A DNA stretch of 32,476 nucleotides, from the NCBI GenBank assembly GCA_021797895.1, contig JAJZYW010000005.1, forward strand, positions 1 to 32,476, given 5' to 3'. Source of the stretch: Microcaldota archaeon. Its GTDB lineage: Archaea > Micrarchaeota > Micrarchaeia > Micrarchaeales > Micrarchaeaceae. Positions within the stretch are counted from its first letter, which is position 1. Every line of letters begins with the position of its first letter. Of the stretch, positions 24,174-32,226 are shown one piece after another. The notes beneath the pieces are model-generated. The model was not told where the DNA came from. It did no database searches and was given only the letters and a program-made list of their open reading frames with translations. The position numbers were made by a program, and so were the translations under genes.

Positions 24174-24229
24174 TTTAGCTGAAGATATTGATATGCCGCA
24201 GCATGTTCTGCCTTGCGGGAGGTAATATT

Positions 24230-25912
24230 TTGGAAGAGAGATACCTGAAATCTAGATCTGACGCAGTTTACAAAGGCCCCTACAAGGCGCCCAACAGGGC
24301 ATACATGAAGGCGATGGGCCTCTCTGACGAGGACTTATCAAAGCCCATTGTCGGGGTTGGCGCAGCATGGAGCGAGGCTGGACCCTGCAACCTCCACGCA
24401 ATGATGCTTGGGAGGAAGGCGAAGGAGGGCGTGGCATACATGCACGGCACACCGAGGATGTTCACTACCCCACTTGTTATAGATGGAGTTGCGATGGGCT
24501 CTGAGGGAATGAAGTACTCGCTGGTAAGCAGGGAGATAATAGCGGATACGGTTGAGCTAAGCGTCAACGCCCATGGCTACGACGCTTTTGTTGGCATATC
24601 CGGATGCGACAAGACGACTCCGGGCATGCTGATGGCAGCAGCCAGGATGAACATACCTTCGATAGTGCTTTATGGCGGCACTACGCTGAACGGGCACCTG
24701 AATGGGAAGGTAATAACCATGGAAAGCGTTTTCGAGGCTGTAGGCTCTTTTGCAGCAAAGAGGCTCAGCGAGGAGGAGCTCAAGGAATTGGAGAACAACG
24801 CGATACCTACGGAAGGAACATGCGCCGGGCTGTTCACGGCGAACACGATGGGAACAATGGCGGAGGTGCTCGGAATGGCCCTGCCAGGAAGCTCAGCTCC
24901 CCCTGCTGTCGAGGGAATAAAGTCTGATTACGCGTTCGAATCAGGAAAGGCGATCATGGCTCTGCTTGAAAATGGGATAAAGCCCAGGGATATAATGACG
25001 CGCGAGGCGTTCGAGAATGCTATAACAGTGCTTATGGCAATGGGGGGATCTACCAACGTTGTACTCCATCTTCCTGCGATAGCTGCTGAAGCAGGAATAA
25101 AGCTGACGCTTGATGACTTTGACGAGGTAGGAAGGAAGGTGCCCGAGATAGCGAACATGAAGCCTGGAGGGGAGCACACTATGGAGGACCTGAGCAGGAT
25201 AGGGGGAGTCCCGCTCGTGATAAAGAAACTTCTCGATGTCGGGATGCTGGATGGGAACACCATGACGGTTACTGGAAAGACTTTGAAAGAGAACATAAGC
25301 TCGATGAACATAAGGGAAGCCGCGAACGACGTGATATCGGAAGTGTCGAAGCCATATCGCGGCTCAGGCGGACTTAGGATTCTAAAGGGAAGCCTGGCTC
25401 CAGAAGGTGCAGTGATAAAAGTCGCTGCTGCGAAGATGCTCAAGCACAGCGGCCCTGCAAAGGTCTTCGATTCTGAGGAGGATGCGTTCAGCGGAGTGGC
25501 TGGCGGCAAAGTTGCTGAGGGCGACGTAGTCGTGATAAGGTATGAAGGGCCGAAGGGAGGACCTGGCATGAGGGAGATGCTCTCCGTTACCGCAGAAATA
25601 ATTGGCAAAGGCTTGGGAGAGAGCGTAGCGCTCGTGACTGACGGAAGATTCTCCGGAGCCACAAGGGGTCTTATGATAGGGCATGTTGCCCCGGAGGCGT
25701 TTGTCGGAGGGCCTATTGCCTTGGTCAAGGACGGCGACATGATAAGCGTTGACTGTGAAAAGGGCACGCTTGAGCTTTCTGTTGAGCGCGATGAGATTGA
25801 GCGCAGGAAGCTGGAGTGGAAGCAGCCGGAGCCAAAGCACAGGAGAGGACTTCTTGCACAGTATGCAAAGCTTGTTACAAGCGCGCCTGAGGGCGCCATT
25901 CTGGCACCCTGA
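24230..25912 (+). CDS. IlvD/Edd family dehydratase (dihydroxy-acid or sugar-acid dehydratase)
   Basis: A 560-residue Fe-S dehydratase. The three cluster Cys residues are in AGPCNLHA (C53), GISGCDKTTPG (C126) and EGTCAGLFTANTMG (C198), and ALVTDGRFSGATRG near the end is the family signature. IlvD makes branched-chain 2-keto acids. Archaeal members also dehydrate gluconate, and divergence from glyceraldehyde dehydrogenase favours a sugar-acid role in the non-phosphorylative Entner-Doudoroff pathway. That is inference; no other branched-chain genes are in the window. The start is TTG 24230, because GGGAGGT at 24217-24223 sits six bases before it and the length then matches the family. The frame upstream to TTG 24188 looks unused. 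Confidence 0.88.
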   Translation: MEERYLKSRSDAVYKGPYKAPNRAYMKAMGLSDEDLSKPIVGVGAAWSEAGPCNLHAMMLGRKAKEGVAYMHGTPRMFTTPLVIDGVAMGSEGMKYSLVSREIIADTVELSVNAHGYDAFVGISGCDKTTPGMLMAAARMNIPSIVLYGGTTLNGHLNGKVITMESVFEAVGSFAAKRLSEEELKELENNAIPTEGTCAGLFTANTMGTMAEVLGMALPGSSAPPAVEGIKSDYAFESGKAIMALLENGIKPRDIMTREAFENAITVLMAMGGSTNVVLHLPAIAAEAGIKLTLDDFDEVGRKVPEIANMKPGGEHTMEDLSRIGGVPLVIKKLLDVGMLDGNTMTVTGKTLKENISSMNIREAANDVISEVSKPYRGSGGLRILKGSLAPEGAVIKVAAAKMLKHSGPAKVFDSEEDAFSGVAGGKVAEGDVVVIRYEGPKGGPGMREMLSVTAEIIGKGLGESVALVTDGRFSGATRGLMIGHVAPEAFVGGPIALVKDGDMISVDCEKGTLELSVERDEIERRKLEWKQPEPKHRRGLLAQYAKLVTSAPEGAILAP

Positions 25913-26003
25913 GATAACGCCGAATGTAATATAAACCTGAATTTCCTGATTAGAACGATTGGTTTGGAGAGGGCAGGCATTTTTGATTGCATTTGGTGCT
26001 GAT

Positions 26004-28496
26004 ATGGCGGGCAGGCGTTATGCTGGAGTGCCGTTGAGCTACAGGCTCGAATTCTCGTTAGGCTGGGACCCTGATGATTTTTCAGGAAGGGCGAGGATAA
26101 CGATTGACATCGACAAGCCTTCAGGAATCATAGAATTCGACGCAGACATGATAGAGGTAAGGAGCATATCTGCAAGCTGCAATGGCAGGAAAATGCGCGT
26201 GTCTGGCTTCAGCTATCCGAAAAGGGACAGGCTGGCGGTAAAGCTCTCAGGTAAAGCCCGTGGCAGGTGCGAGTTCGACATATCGTATACAGGAAAAGTC
26301 CGCAACGACATGAACGGGCTGTTCAAGCAGAGGTATGTTGAGGGCAACATGGGCAGCTACATCATAGCGACGCAGCTGGAGAGCGTATTCGCAAGGTCGG
26401 TCTTCCCGTGCTTCGACGACCCTTTGCTTAAAGCTACTTTCGATGTCTCTATTACGGCTCCGAAATCCATGACGGCGCTGTCTAACATGCCATCCAAAAA
26501 ATCAAGGATCCTTGGTGACATGAAGAGGACCGATTTCCAGAGGAGCCCAAGGATGTCGGCCTACCTGCTGTTCATAGGCTTGGGCAATTTTGGATCAAAG
26601 GCATCAGTTTCAGAAGGCACAGAGGTAAGGGGCTTCGCGAGGAGGGAGAAGGCGTACATGATAGGCAACACCATTAAGGTTGCAGCCGACATACTGCACT
26701 TTTTCAATGGATACCTTAAGATCCCGTACCCGCTGCCGAAGGTGGACTTCATAGCGGTACCCGGATTTAACGCCGCAATGGAGAACTGGGGAGCCATAGT
26801 GAGCGGTGAGAGGGACATGCTATACGACGAGAAAAAAGCCTCGGTATTCCAGTTCCAGAACATATCCGACACGCTCGCCCACGAGCTGGCGCACCAGTGG
26901 TTCGGCAATCTGGTGACAACGTCGTCCTGGGGCGACCTATGGCTCAACGAGAGCTTTGCGGACCTGATGAGCCATAAGGCTCTCGATTCGCTGTTCCCGG
27001 AATGGAACATAAGGACGCAGTACGCGATAGAGCTGTTCAACGGCGGCGCCAACGCCGACTCGCTGAAAAACACACACCCTATCAGCGCAGGGAAAACGGG
27101 CTTGAAGCCGGAGGACATGTTCGATATGGTAAGCTACAACAAGGGGTATCTGGTGCTCAGGATGATAGAGCACTATATGGGGGGCGACGCATTCCTCAGG
27201 GGTCTCAGGAGCTACCTGCGCAGGAACGCATACGGGAATGCAACGCCTAACGACCTCATAACGGCGCTCTCTGCTGAGGTTGGGAAGAGCGGCCAGGAAT
27301 TGAGGGCAGTTGCCAAATCGTGGCTCACTGCGGAGGGAATGCCCCTCATCACCTCGAGGCTTTCGGATGGAGTGGTGCACCTTTCGAAAAGCAGGTTCGC
27401 CATATCCGGCAAAAAGTCGGCCCTAGACCAGGAATGGATAGTGCCTGTAAGTTACATAGACTCTGAAGGGATAGACGGAATACATCTCCTCAGGAAAAAA
27501 GCAGATTTCAGGATCTCAGGCAGATGGGCGATATTCAACCACATGCATTCGGGATTTTACAGGGTAAAGTACGACAGCGCGCAGCTCGAGAACATAGGGA
27601 TGGAGATAAGCAGGGGAGGGCTGGAGGTACTGGATGCGTTCGGCGTAGAAAACGACTTCTACGCTCTGGCGAAAGCCGGATACGCGAACATTGGGGATTA
27701 CGTTGAATTCGTCCAGAAATATTGCATGGGGGCTGACCCATACACAGCCAAGGACATTGCCGTGAACTTCATGGACATGCGTGCCGTGGCGGGTGAGGCT
27801 CTTCCGAAGCAGATAGGTTACGCAGCAGCAAGGTTCGCCAGCGGCGCCATTGCGGCGCAAAGGTCCAAGCCCTCCAGCACGCCTGGAAAAATGCTAACGA
27901 GCTCTGCGCTGGAGCTTCTCGGTTCGCTTGGCGATAGGGAGGCGCTTGAATGGGCATCCAGGATGGCGAGGCTGGCACTCAGCGGCAAGGGAATAACCCC
28001 AGACTTGAGGGCAACTGCCTATTCGATAGCTGCCAGGAACGGCATACTAAAATTTGAGGATATGAAGAAGCTGTATGATGGGGCGGACACAGCTGCAGAG
28101 CGCGCCGAGGTGGTCTACGCTATGGGCCTTATCGGAGACAGAACAGAATTGCACAGGGCTCTCGACCACCTGGCTAAGAGAGGGCTGTTCTACGACGAAC
28201 AGCTCGCAGCCAAAGCAGCATTCTCCTCGGTGAGGAGCACGAGAGCAGCGCTGGAATGGCTGATAGCCAACTGGGGCAGGCTCTCGGAGAAGTTCGCCGT
28301 GGACTCGGCAGCATTGCAGTTCATCATAGGATACATGAAGTGCATATCTTCAAAGAGCGACCTAGATAGGTTCGTCAGTTTCTTCGGCGAAAAAGCCAAA
28401 GAGAATGAAAGCAACAGATTTGCAATAGAGAATGTGATAGACCTGTCGCTCTCCAATATAAGGTTCCTCTCGCGCATGCAGGATAGTTTCAGATGA
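26004..28496 (+). CDS. Tricorn-interacting-factor type M1 aminopeptidase
   Basis: An 830-residue zinc aminopeptidase of family M1, like the tricorn interacting factors F2/F3 of Thermoplasma, which trim short peptides to amino acids after the proteasome or tricorn. The exopeptidase motif is AAMENWG (257-263, Ala in place of the first Gly of GAMEN). The zinc site is HELAHQWFG (H293, H297) with E316 in NESFAD, exactly 18 residues on. An N-terminal beta domain (about 1-200) and a C-terminal helical repeat domain (about 510-830) complete the fold. No signal peptide is seen, so it is cytoplasmic. ATG 26004 follows GGTG at a suitable distance; TTG 25959, near the expected transcription start of a TATA box at about 25928, is an alternative. 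Confidence 0.92.
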   Translation: MAGRRYAGVPLSYRLEFSLGWDPDDFSGRARITIDIDKPSGIIEFDADMIEVRSISASCNGRKMRVSGFSYPKRDRLAVKLSGKARGRCEFDISYTGKVRNDMNGLFKQRYVEGNMGSYIIATQLESVFARSVFPCFDDPLLKATFDVSITAPKSMTALSNMPSKKSRILGDMKRTDFQRSPRMSAYLLFIGLGNFGSKASVSEGTEVRGFARREKAYMIGNTIKVAADILHFFNGYLKIPYPLPKVDFIAVPGFNAAMENWGAIVSGERDMLYDEKKASVFQFQNISDTLAHELAHQWFGNLVTTSSWGDLWLNESFADLMSHKALDSLFPEWNIRTQYAIELFNGGANADSLKNTHPISAGKTGLKPEDMFDMVSYNKGYLVLRMIEHYMGGDAFLRGLRSYLRRNAYGNATPNDLITALSAEVGKSGQELRAVAKSWLTAEGMPLITSRLSDGVVHLSKSRFAISGKKSALDQEWIVPVSYIDSEGIDGIHLLRKKADFRISGRWAIFNHMHSGFYRVKYDSAQLENIGMEISRGGLEVLDAFGVENDFYALAKAGYANIGDYVEFVQKYCMGADPYTAKDIAVNFMDMRAVAGEALPKQIGYAAARFASGAIAAQRSKPSSTPGKMLTSSALELLGSLGDREALEWASRMARLALSGKGITPDLRATAYSIAARNGILKFEDMKKLYDGADTAAERAEVVYAMGLIGDRTELHRALDHLAKRGLFYDEQLAAKAAFSSVRSTRAALEWLIANWGRLSEKFAVDSAALQFIIGYMKCISSKSDLDRFVSFFGEKAKENESNRFAIENVIDLSLSNIRFLSRMQDSFR

Positions 28497-29124
28497 AGCC
28501 AAGCCATAGGAGCAGGATGCCTATGAATTCGGAGTAATACAGGAACGCAGGGAACTCAGCTATGTAGAGCGTTCCTGCTATGCTCACTACAACGACGCCT
28601 GCGATTATGGAGAGCATCTTGCTGCTCCTTCTCCTCATGTAGCTCCGCGCTGCAAGAGCTATCAATACCACGGCAGCAGGAAAGGTAGCGGCTGACGAAG
28701 AGGCAACAACAGAAAGCGGGAGGACGCCGAATACCACATGGTTTACCACCACGTCGCCAAGATGCGAGCTCATCAGCGAGTACAGCACAGCTGCGCCTGC
28801 AAGCGCCGAATACGCCGCATAGGCGTACTTGGCACTTCTGCTTTTCGTCATCGATATGGAACCCATGGCGAGGAACTCGACGAGCAGCGCGACTGACAGG
28901 AAATACGCGTCCGCCATCGCGCTGCCATACACCCCTATGGCGAACAGCACCTCTAGGAGCACGCCGAACGCGAACAGCCAGAGCCCTATGCTCCAAAAAG
29001 CGTACTGAACCTGTCTCGACGATAGGTACCTGCGGGTTATGAGCACGGCCAGCACTGCAGTGAGAATGAGTATCAGCGCAGCGGACCCCGCCACGAAATA
29101 GCTGTCCGCAAAAATCCCAGGCAC
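28489..29124 (-). CDS. Polytopic membrane protein of unknown function
   Basis: About 211 residues with six or seven hydrophobic helices, among them SAALILILTAVLAVLI, IGLWLFAFGVLLEVLFAIGV, FLSVALLVEFLAMGSISM and IIAGVVVVSIAGTLYIAEF. The loops are short and basic (ITRRYLSSRQ, TKSRSAKYA, RSYMRRRSSK), and these would face the cytoplasm. I recognise no family. The frame is open to 29241, but a TATA-like GGTTTTTATC at about 29157-29147 (minus) and the divergent gene at 29209 argue for a later start. I take GTG 29124; the exact start is uncertain. The 3' end overlaps the aminopeptidase gene by eight bases. Confidence 0.6.
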   Translation of the reverse strand: MPGIFADSYFVAGSAALILILTAVLAVLITRRYLSSRQVQYAFWSIGLWLFAFGVLLEVLFAIGVYGSAMADAYFLSVALLVEFLAMGSISMTKSRSAKYAYAAYSALAGAAVLYSLMSSHLGDVVVNHVVFGVLPLSVVASSSAATFPAAVVLIALAARSYMRRRSSKMLSIIAGVVVVSIAGTLYIAEFPAFLYYSEFIGILLLWLGFI

Positions 29125-29178
29125 ATTAGAGATTGCTATGCACTCTGATAAAAACCTTTCTTGAAAAGAGGTGTAAAG

Positions 29179-29189
29179 CATAAATATCA
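29179..29189 (+). promoter_or_regulatory. TATA box of the orphan gene at 29209
   Basis: CATAAATATCA lies about 30 bases before ATG 29209 and rules out the in-frame TTG at 29161. The core TAAATATC is shared with the CTGG promoters, but CATG follows, as at 7131. Confidence 0.6.
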
Positions 29190-29208
29190 TGTCGACACAT
29201 TCCAACCC

Positions 29209-29703
29209 ATGGCAGTCGGCAAGAAAAACTTGAAGGCACATGAGAATGGGATGACATTCGATGAGGCGAGGCTTTTCCTTCAGCTCAAATGGTACGTTGA
29301 GGACACCATAGAAGGAGAAATTGACATCCCGATGTTCTCATCGATAGTCGGAATGGAACTTGAGAAAATGAGTGCCGGCGGGTGCAACGCTATAAGCAGG
29401 CTCCACCTGGATTACCTGCTGATGAGGCACGCCGAGTTCGGTCAGGAGGTCGGCAGTAGCTATGCGAACGAATTCCATAAGCAGGCAAACAACGGTCATG
29501 CCGCGGACCTGTATTCGCTTAAGAGGAATGTTGAGACAAGCGGCCTGGTGGAAAGCGCTGGCGAATTGTCGTGGAGGGAGGTCGGGGCGGTGATCTTCTA
29601 CATCATAAACAACGTGAGATGGGAAAACACGAAAAAGATGCTTTCAAAGCTAATTAGGGAAGATGCCGCCAATGATGACGGATCTTATGAATACCTTTAT
29701 TGA
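29209..29703 (+). CDS. Orphan soluble protein
   Basis: A 164-residue acidic protein, mainly helical (EARLFLQLKWYVEDTIEGEI, LSWREVGAVIFYIINNVRW, MLSKLIREDAAND), ending in an acidic and Tyr-rich tail (GSYEYLY). I recognise no family and see no membrane segment. ATG 29209 fits the TATA box at 29179 as a leaderless start. It converges on superoxide dismutase, separated by the hairpin terminator of that gene. No function is proposed. Confidence 0.6.
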   Translation: MAVGKKNLKAHENGMTFDEARLFLQLKWYVEDTIEGEIDIPMFSSIVGMELEKMSAGGCNAISRLHLDYLLMRHAEFGQEVGSSYANEFHKQANNGHAADLYSLKRNVETSGLVESAGELSWREVGAVIFYIINNVRWENTKKMLSKLIREDAANDDGSYEYLY

Positions 29704-29720
29704 TAAGCTAAGTTGATAGG

Positions 29721-29747
29721 CTAAAAAATAGGGGCTCTTGAAGCCCC
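29721..29747 (-). terminator. Hairpin and T-tract terminator of superoxide dismutase
   Basis: On the minus strand, GGGGCT-TCAAG-AGCCCC (29747-29731) is followed by TATTTTTTAG. This is the layout of a bacterial intrinsic terminator, placed ten bases after the dismutase stop codon. On the plus strand the same hairpin lies after the orphan gene but without a T-tract. Confidence 0.6.
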
Positions 29748-29756
29748 GCCGGAGAA

Positions 29757-30413
29757 TCACTTCTTTTCCAGGCCAGCCCTGTTTATCGCCTTCTGCAACC
29801 TCTTTTCTGCGTCTTCCCAGTTGATGAGCTTCCACCATGCGTCTACGTAGTCTGCCCTCTTGTTCTTGTACTGCAGGTAGTACGCGTGCTCGAATTCATC
29901 GAGTATCAGCACTATAGGGAGCTCTGCTATCTGGTTCATGAAATGGTTTTCGTACGTCATTATGTGCAGGTTGCCATTCTCCACGTCGTAGTTCAGCGTC
30001 GTCCATCCTGTTCCGGGGAGCGAGTTGGCGGTCTCGAAGAGAACCCGCTTGAAGTTGTCGAGGCTTTTGTACTGCTTGTTTATCATGTCTGCTATCTGCC
30101 CTCCGGGGGCGCCTCGCTTGTTCTCCTCGCCCATGTTGTTCCAGTACAGCGAGTGGAGCTTGTGGCCGTTGAGGTTGAACGTCAGTCCGCGCACTATGCC
30201 CTGTATGTCGTAGCTTCCCGCGCTCTGGTCTATCACTGTCTCAAGCCTGTCTACCAGCTTGTTTGTCGTGGTAACATAGCCCTTGTGGTGGCCATTGTAG
30301 TGCACGTCCATTATATCCTTGCTTATGTAAGGCTCCAACGCATCCAGCTTGTACGGCAGCGGCGGAAGCTCGTATTTCTTAAAAAGTTCTTTCTTCACGT
30401 TTTGTCCTTCCAT
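29757..30413 (-). CDS. sod: Fe/Mn superoxide dismutase, Sulfolobus type
   Basis: A 218-residue dismutase that turns superoxide into oxygen and hydrogen peroxide in the cytoplasm. The metal ligands are H38 in [14 protein letters not shown]87 in [13 protein letters not shown], and D172 and H176 in [12 protein letters not shown]. From memory, long stretches ([39 protein letters not shown]) match the Sulfolobus enzymes, which are mostly iron-dependent, so transfer between archaeal groups is likely. ATG 30413 is preceded by AGGTGAG at the right distance. A TATA-like TTTTTATATG lies further upstream in the shared region with the divergent MFS gene. A hairpin terminator follows the stop. Confidence 0.95.
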   Translation of the reverse strand: MEGQNVKKELFKKYELPPLPYKLDALEPYISKDIMDVHYNGHHKGYVTTTNKLVDRLETVIDQSAGSYDIQGIVRGLTFNLNGHKLHSLYWNNMGEENKRGAPGGQIADMINKQYKSLDNFKRVLFETANSLPGTGWTTLNYDVENGNLHIMTYENHFMNQIAELPIVLILDEFEHAYYLQYKNKRADYVDAWWKLINWEDAEKRLQKAINRAGLEKK

Positions 30414-30444
30414 AGTCTCACCTAGCTCTGACTCGCACCCGACA

Positions 30445-30533
30445 TATAAAAATTTAACTAGAAAACAGGGGCATCAAAGTCAAAAATATGCATCAGTTAA
30501 CGATGCTGCATTGCACAGGGCAAGGCATATAAA
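30445..30533. promoter_or_regulatory. Divergent promoter region between sod and the MFS gene
   Basis: Minus strand: TTTTTATATG at about 30451-30442 for sod. Plus strand: CATATAAATT at about 30524-30533, some 26 bases before ATG 30556 of the MFS gene, giving a leaderless message. Between them, GCATC-N7-GATGC at 30490-30506 is a weak inverted repeat around GTTAAC. Confidence 0.45.
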
Positions 30534-30555
30534 TTCCGAAAGCGTTCCAGTAAGC

Positions 30556-31767
30556 ATGAAATCGCTGAGGGCGCTGGCGTTCACTTCGTACGCGCATTTC
30601 ACCAATGACGGCTTCTACCTGCTTTTTCCTCTGCTCATAACATACTATTCGAAGCTGCCGCACGTCAACATATCGTTCCTTGGGTTTATCGCGGTAATAT
30701 ACGCTGTTCTGTCAGGGCTGCTCTCGCCAAAGATAGGGGCGGTAGCAGACAGGCGGGACAACGATGCCGCGATGATAGGCATAGGGCTTTCGATGTACGC
30801 TTTGGCTGTAGTCGTGCTGCTGCTGCCGTTCATCTTTACAGGGTATTTCTACATGCTGGTGATACTCGGGGCTGCAATACTTGGTGTGGCGCAGTCTTTC
30901 TATCATCCGATAGGGGCAACGATACTCGCCTACTCGTTCGGCAAGAATGCCCCGACAGAAATGGGCATAAACGGATCAGCAGGAAGCCTTGGCAGGTCCG
31001 TGATATCGGGACTTTTTGTACTTGCCATTGCAGTATTTGGGATAACCACCGGAATGTTCGCGCTAGCGGCATTCGCGCTTGTATCGGCACTCATAGTGTA
31101 TGCGGGATTGTCCTACTTTAGCAGGGGAAGGCCGCGGAAAAAGTCAGTAAGGGCTGGCGCAAAAGGCAAAAAGACCATGGGAGAGTACAGGGGTTTCATA
31201 ATACTCCTCATGGCCATAGTCTTCATGCGCGCCATGTTCCTCGCTGGCACAGTGACTTTCATACCGAAGTATCTTGACACCGTGCTGAATTCCAGCGTCC
31301 TCATGGGCGCGGTTGTGTCATTCAGCTTCTTCTTTGCAGTACTCGGTCAGTTGGCTTTCGGGTATATAACATCCAGGATGGGGGGCAAATTCAGCATGAT
31401 GCTTACTTCCGTATTCCCAGGCATAGCGTTTGTCCTGTTCCTGCTTTCCGGAAGCAATGTGTACATGCTCGCCGCCACCTATTCGATATTCACCTTCTTC
31501 GCCTTCACCGGATTCCCTGTTCTGCTCGGCTACGTAAACCAGGTAGTGCCGAAGTCTATATCGACCACTGCAGGAGGGGACGTATGGGGGCTGGGGCAGT
31601 ATGTAGGCAACGGCGCCGGGATAGCGGTGATATCCGCGCTCATACTCGCCATAAGCGTGTACTCTGCACTATGGGTCATGCTCGCGTTCCTGATTCCCTC
31701 GATAGCGCTGATAGCTTTCCTTCCGAAGCAGGGGAAGGCGAACGCACGAATGCTAGGAAAGGAATAA
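30556..31767 (+). CDS. MFS transporter, fosmidomycin-resistance-like
   Basis: A 403-residue carrier with about 12 helices. It opens with LAFTSYAHFTNDGFYLLFPL, and helix 4 has GVAQSFYHPIGATILAYSFG, close to the HP-containing motif of the Fsr (fosmidomycin resistance) group of exporters. The loop 2-3 signature is weak (PKIGAVADRRDND). A basic linker (SRGRPRKKSVRAGAKGKK) lies between the halves. The substrate is unknown; drug or metabolite efflux is likely. The frame is open upstream to 30349, but the TATA box at about 30524 shows that ATG 30556 is the start. Its stop codon overlaps the TATA-like box of the small ORF that follows. Confidence 0.85.
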   Translation: MKSLRALAFTSYAHFTNDGFYLLFPLLITYYSKLPHVNISFLGFIAVIYAVLSGLLSPKIGAVADRRDNDAAMIGIGLSMYALAVVVLLLPFIFTGYFYMLVILGAAILGVAQSFYHPIGATILAYSFGKNAPTEMGINGSAGSLGRSVISGLFVLAIAVFGITTGMFALAAFALVSALIVYAGLSYFSRGRPRKKSVRAGAKGKKTMGEYRGFIILLMAIVFMRAMFLAGTVTFIPKYLDTVLNSSVLMGAVVSFSFFFAVLGQLAFGYITSRMGGKFSMMLTSVFPGIAFVLFLLSGSNVYMLAATYSIFTFFAFTGFPVLLGYVNQVVPKSISTTAGGDVWGLGQYVGNGAGIAVISALILAISVYSALWVMLAFLIPSIALIAFLPKQGKANARMLGKE

Positions 31768-31826
31768 ATATCTTATTTGTAGTCTTATTAGCGCGACCGC
31801 TCACTTTTCATGCTGAATGAAGTGAG
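31763..31826 (+). promoter_or_regulatory. TATA box and hairpin before the 42-residue ORF
   Basis: GAATAAATATC begins at 31762-31763, over the stop codon of the MFS gene. At 31800-31826, CTCAC and GTGAG, then TTCAT and ATGAA, pair to a ten-base stem with a two-base bulge and a GCTGA loop. The start codon of the small ORF comes three bases later. The hairpin could be a leader structure, an operator or the end of a mobile element. Confidence 0.4.
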
Positions 31827-31829
31827 AAA

Positions 31830-31958
31830 ATGACAAATAGGATGGAATCACCAGCCTCCTCAAGGGGCTGGACGGAAGTCATAGGCTTCCTAGAAGAAAG
31901 GAAAACAGGAAACGTGGGCGACATAAACAAGTATCTAAGGTTGCTCCGTGGGGAGTAA
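31830..31958 (+). CDS. Small ORF, 42 residues
   Basis: ATG 31830 to TAA 31956-31958. The product begins MTNRMESPASSRGWTEVIGF and ends DINKYLRLLRGE. The part from WTEVIGFLEERKTG to YLRLL looks like two helices with a turn, as in the first half of a winged helix. It may be a true small protein or the 5' remnant of a DNA-binding protein cut by the adjacent TnpB element, whose end is 90 bases on. It has a TATA-like box and a hairpin upstream. The bases 31959-32047 hold nothing else I can identify. Confidence 0.4.
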   Translation: MTNRMESPASSRGWTEVIGFLEERKTGNVGDINKYLRLLRGE

Positions 31959-32047
31959 GCGAACAGCTGAAACCTTCTGCCATCAGGCAGTCTCTTCCTA
32001 TAGATTTTAGGAGTTTTTCATCTAGCCATAAAACGATTTTGAGTTTC

Positions 32048-32226
32048 GTGACATCCCCCCCACCCGTAAACGGCGTGGGCTTCCTCTGCGTTCATGCAAT
32101 CACTGCATCCAGCAAAGGATGTGTTTTATCGGTTCTCAGTTCAACGAGAACTGCCCCCCTTTGAGGTCTTACACTCTCTCCCTGAGCGTGACTTCCCCTC
32201 TGTCCGAGGGTAGCTCTTTTGAGTAT
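32048..32226 (-). ncRNA. Predicted TnpB omega RNA scaffold (copy 2)
   Basis: The 70 bases 32157-32226 are identical to 10804-10873 in copy 1. The terminal hairpin is different in sequence but still pairs: CCCA with TGGG and CCGT with ACGG (minus strand, about 32081-32060). This supports a structured RNA with the same role. Confidence 0.5.

Noticed and set aside
24188-24229. TTG 24188 as start of the dehydratase
   Set aside because: A strong GGGAGGT sits six bases before TTG 24230, and family length fits the later start.
25959-26003. TTG start giving a 15-residue longer aminopeptidase
   Set aside because: The added residues do not resemble the family N-terminus, and ATG 26004 has a GGTG Shine-Dalgarno. 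A leaderless TTG start cannot be fully excluded.
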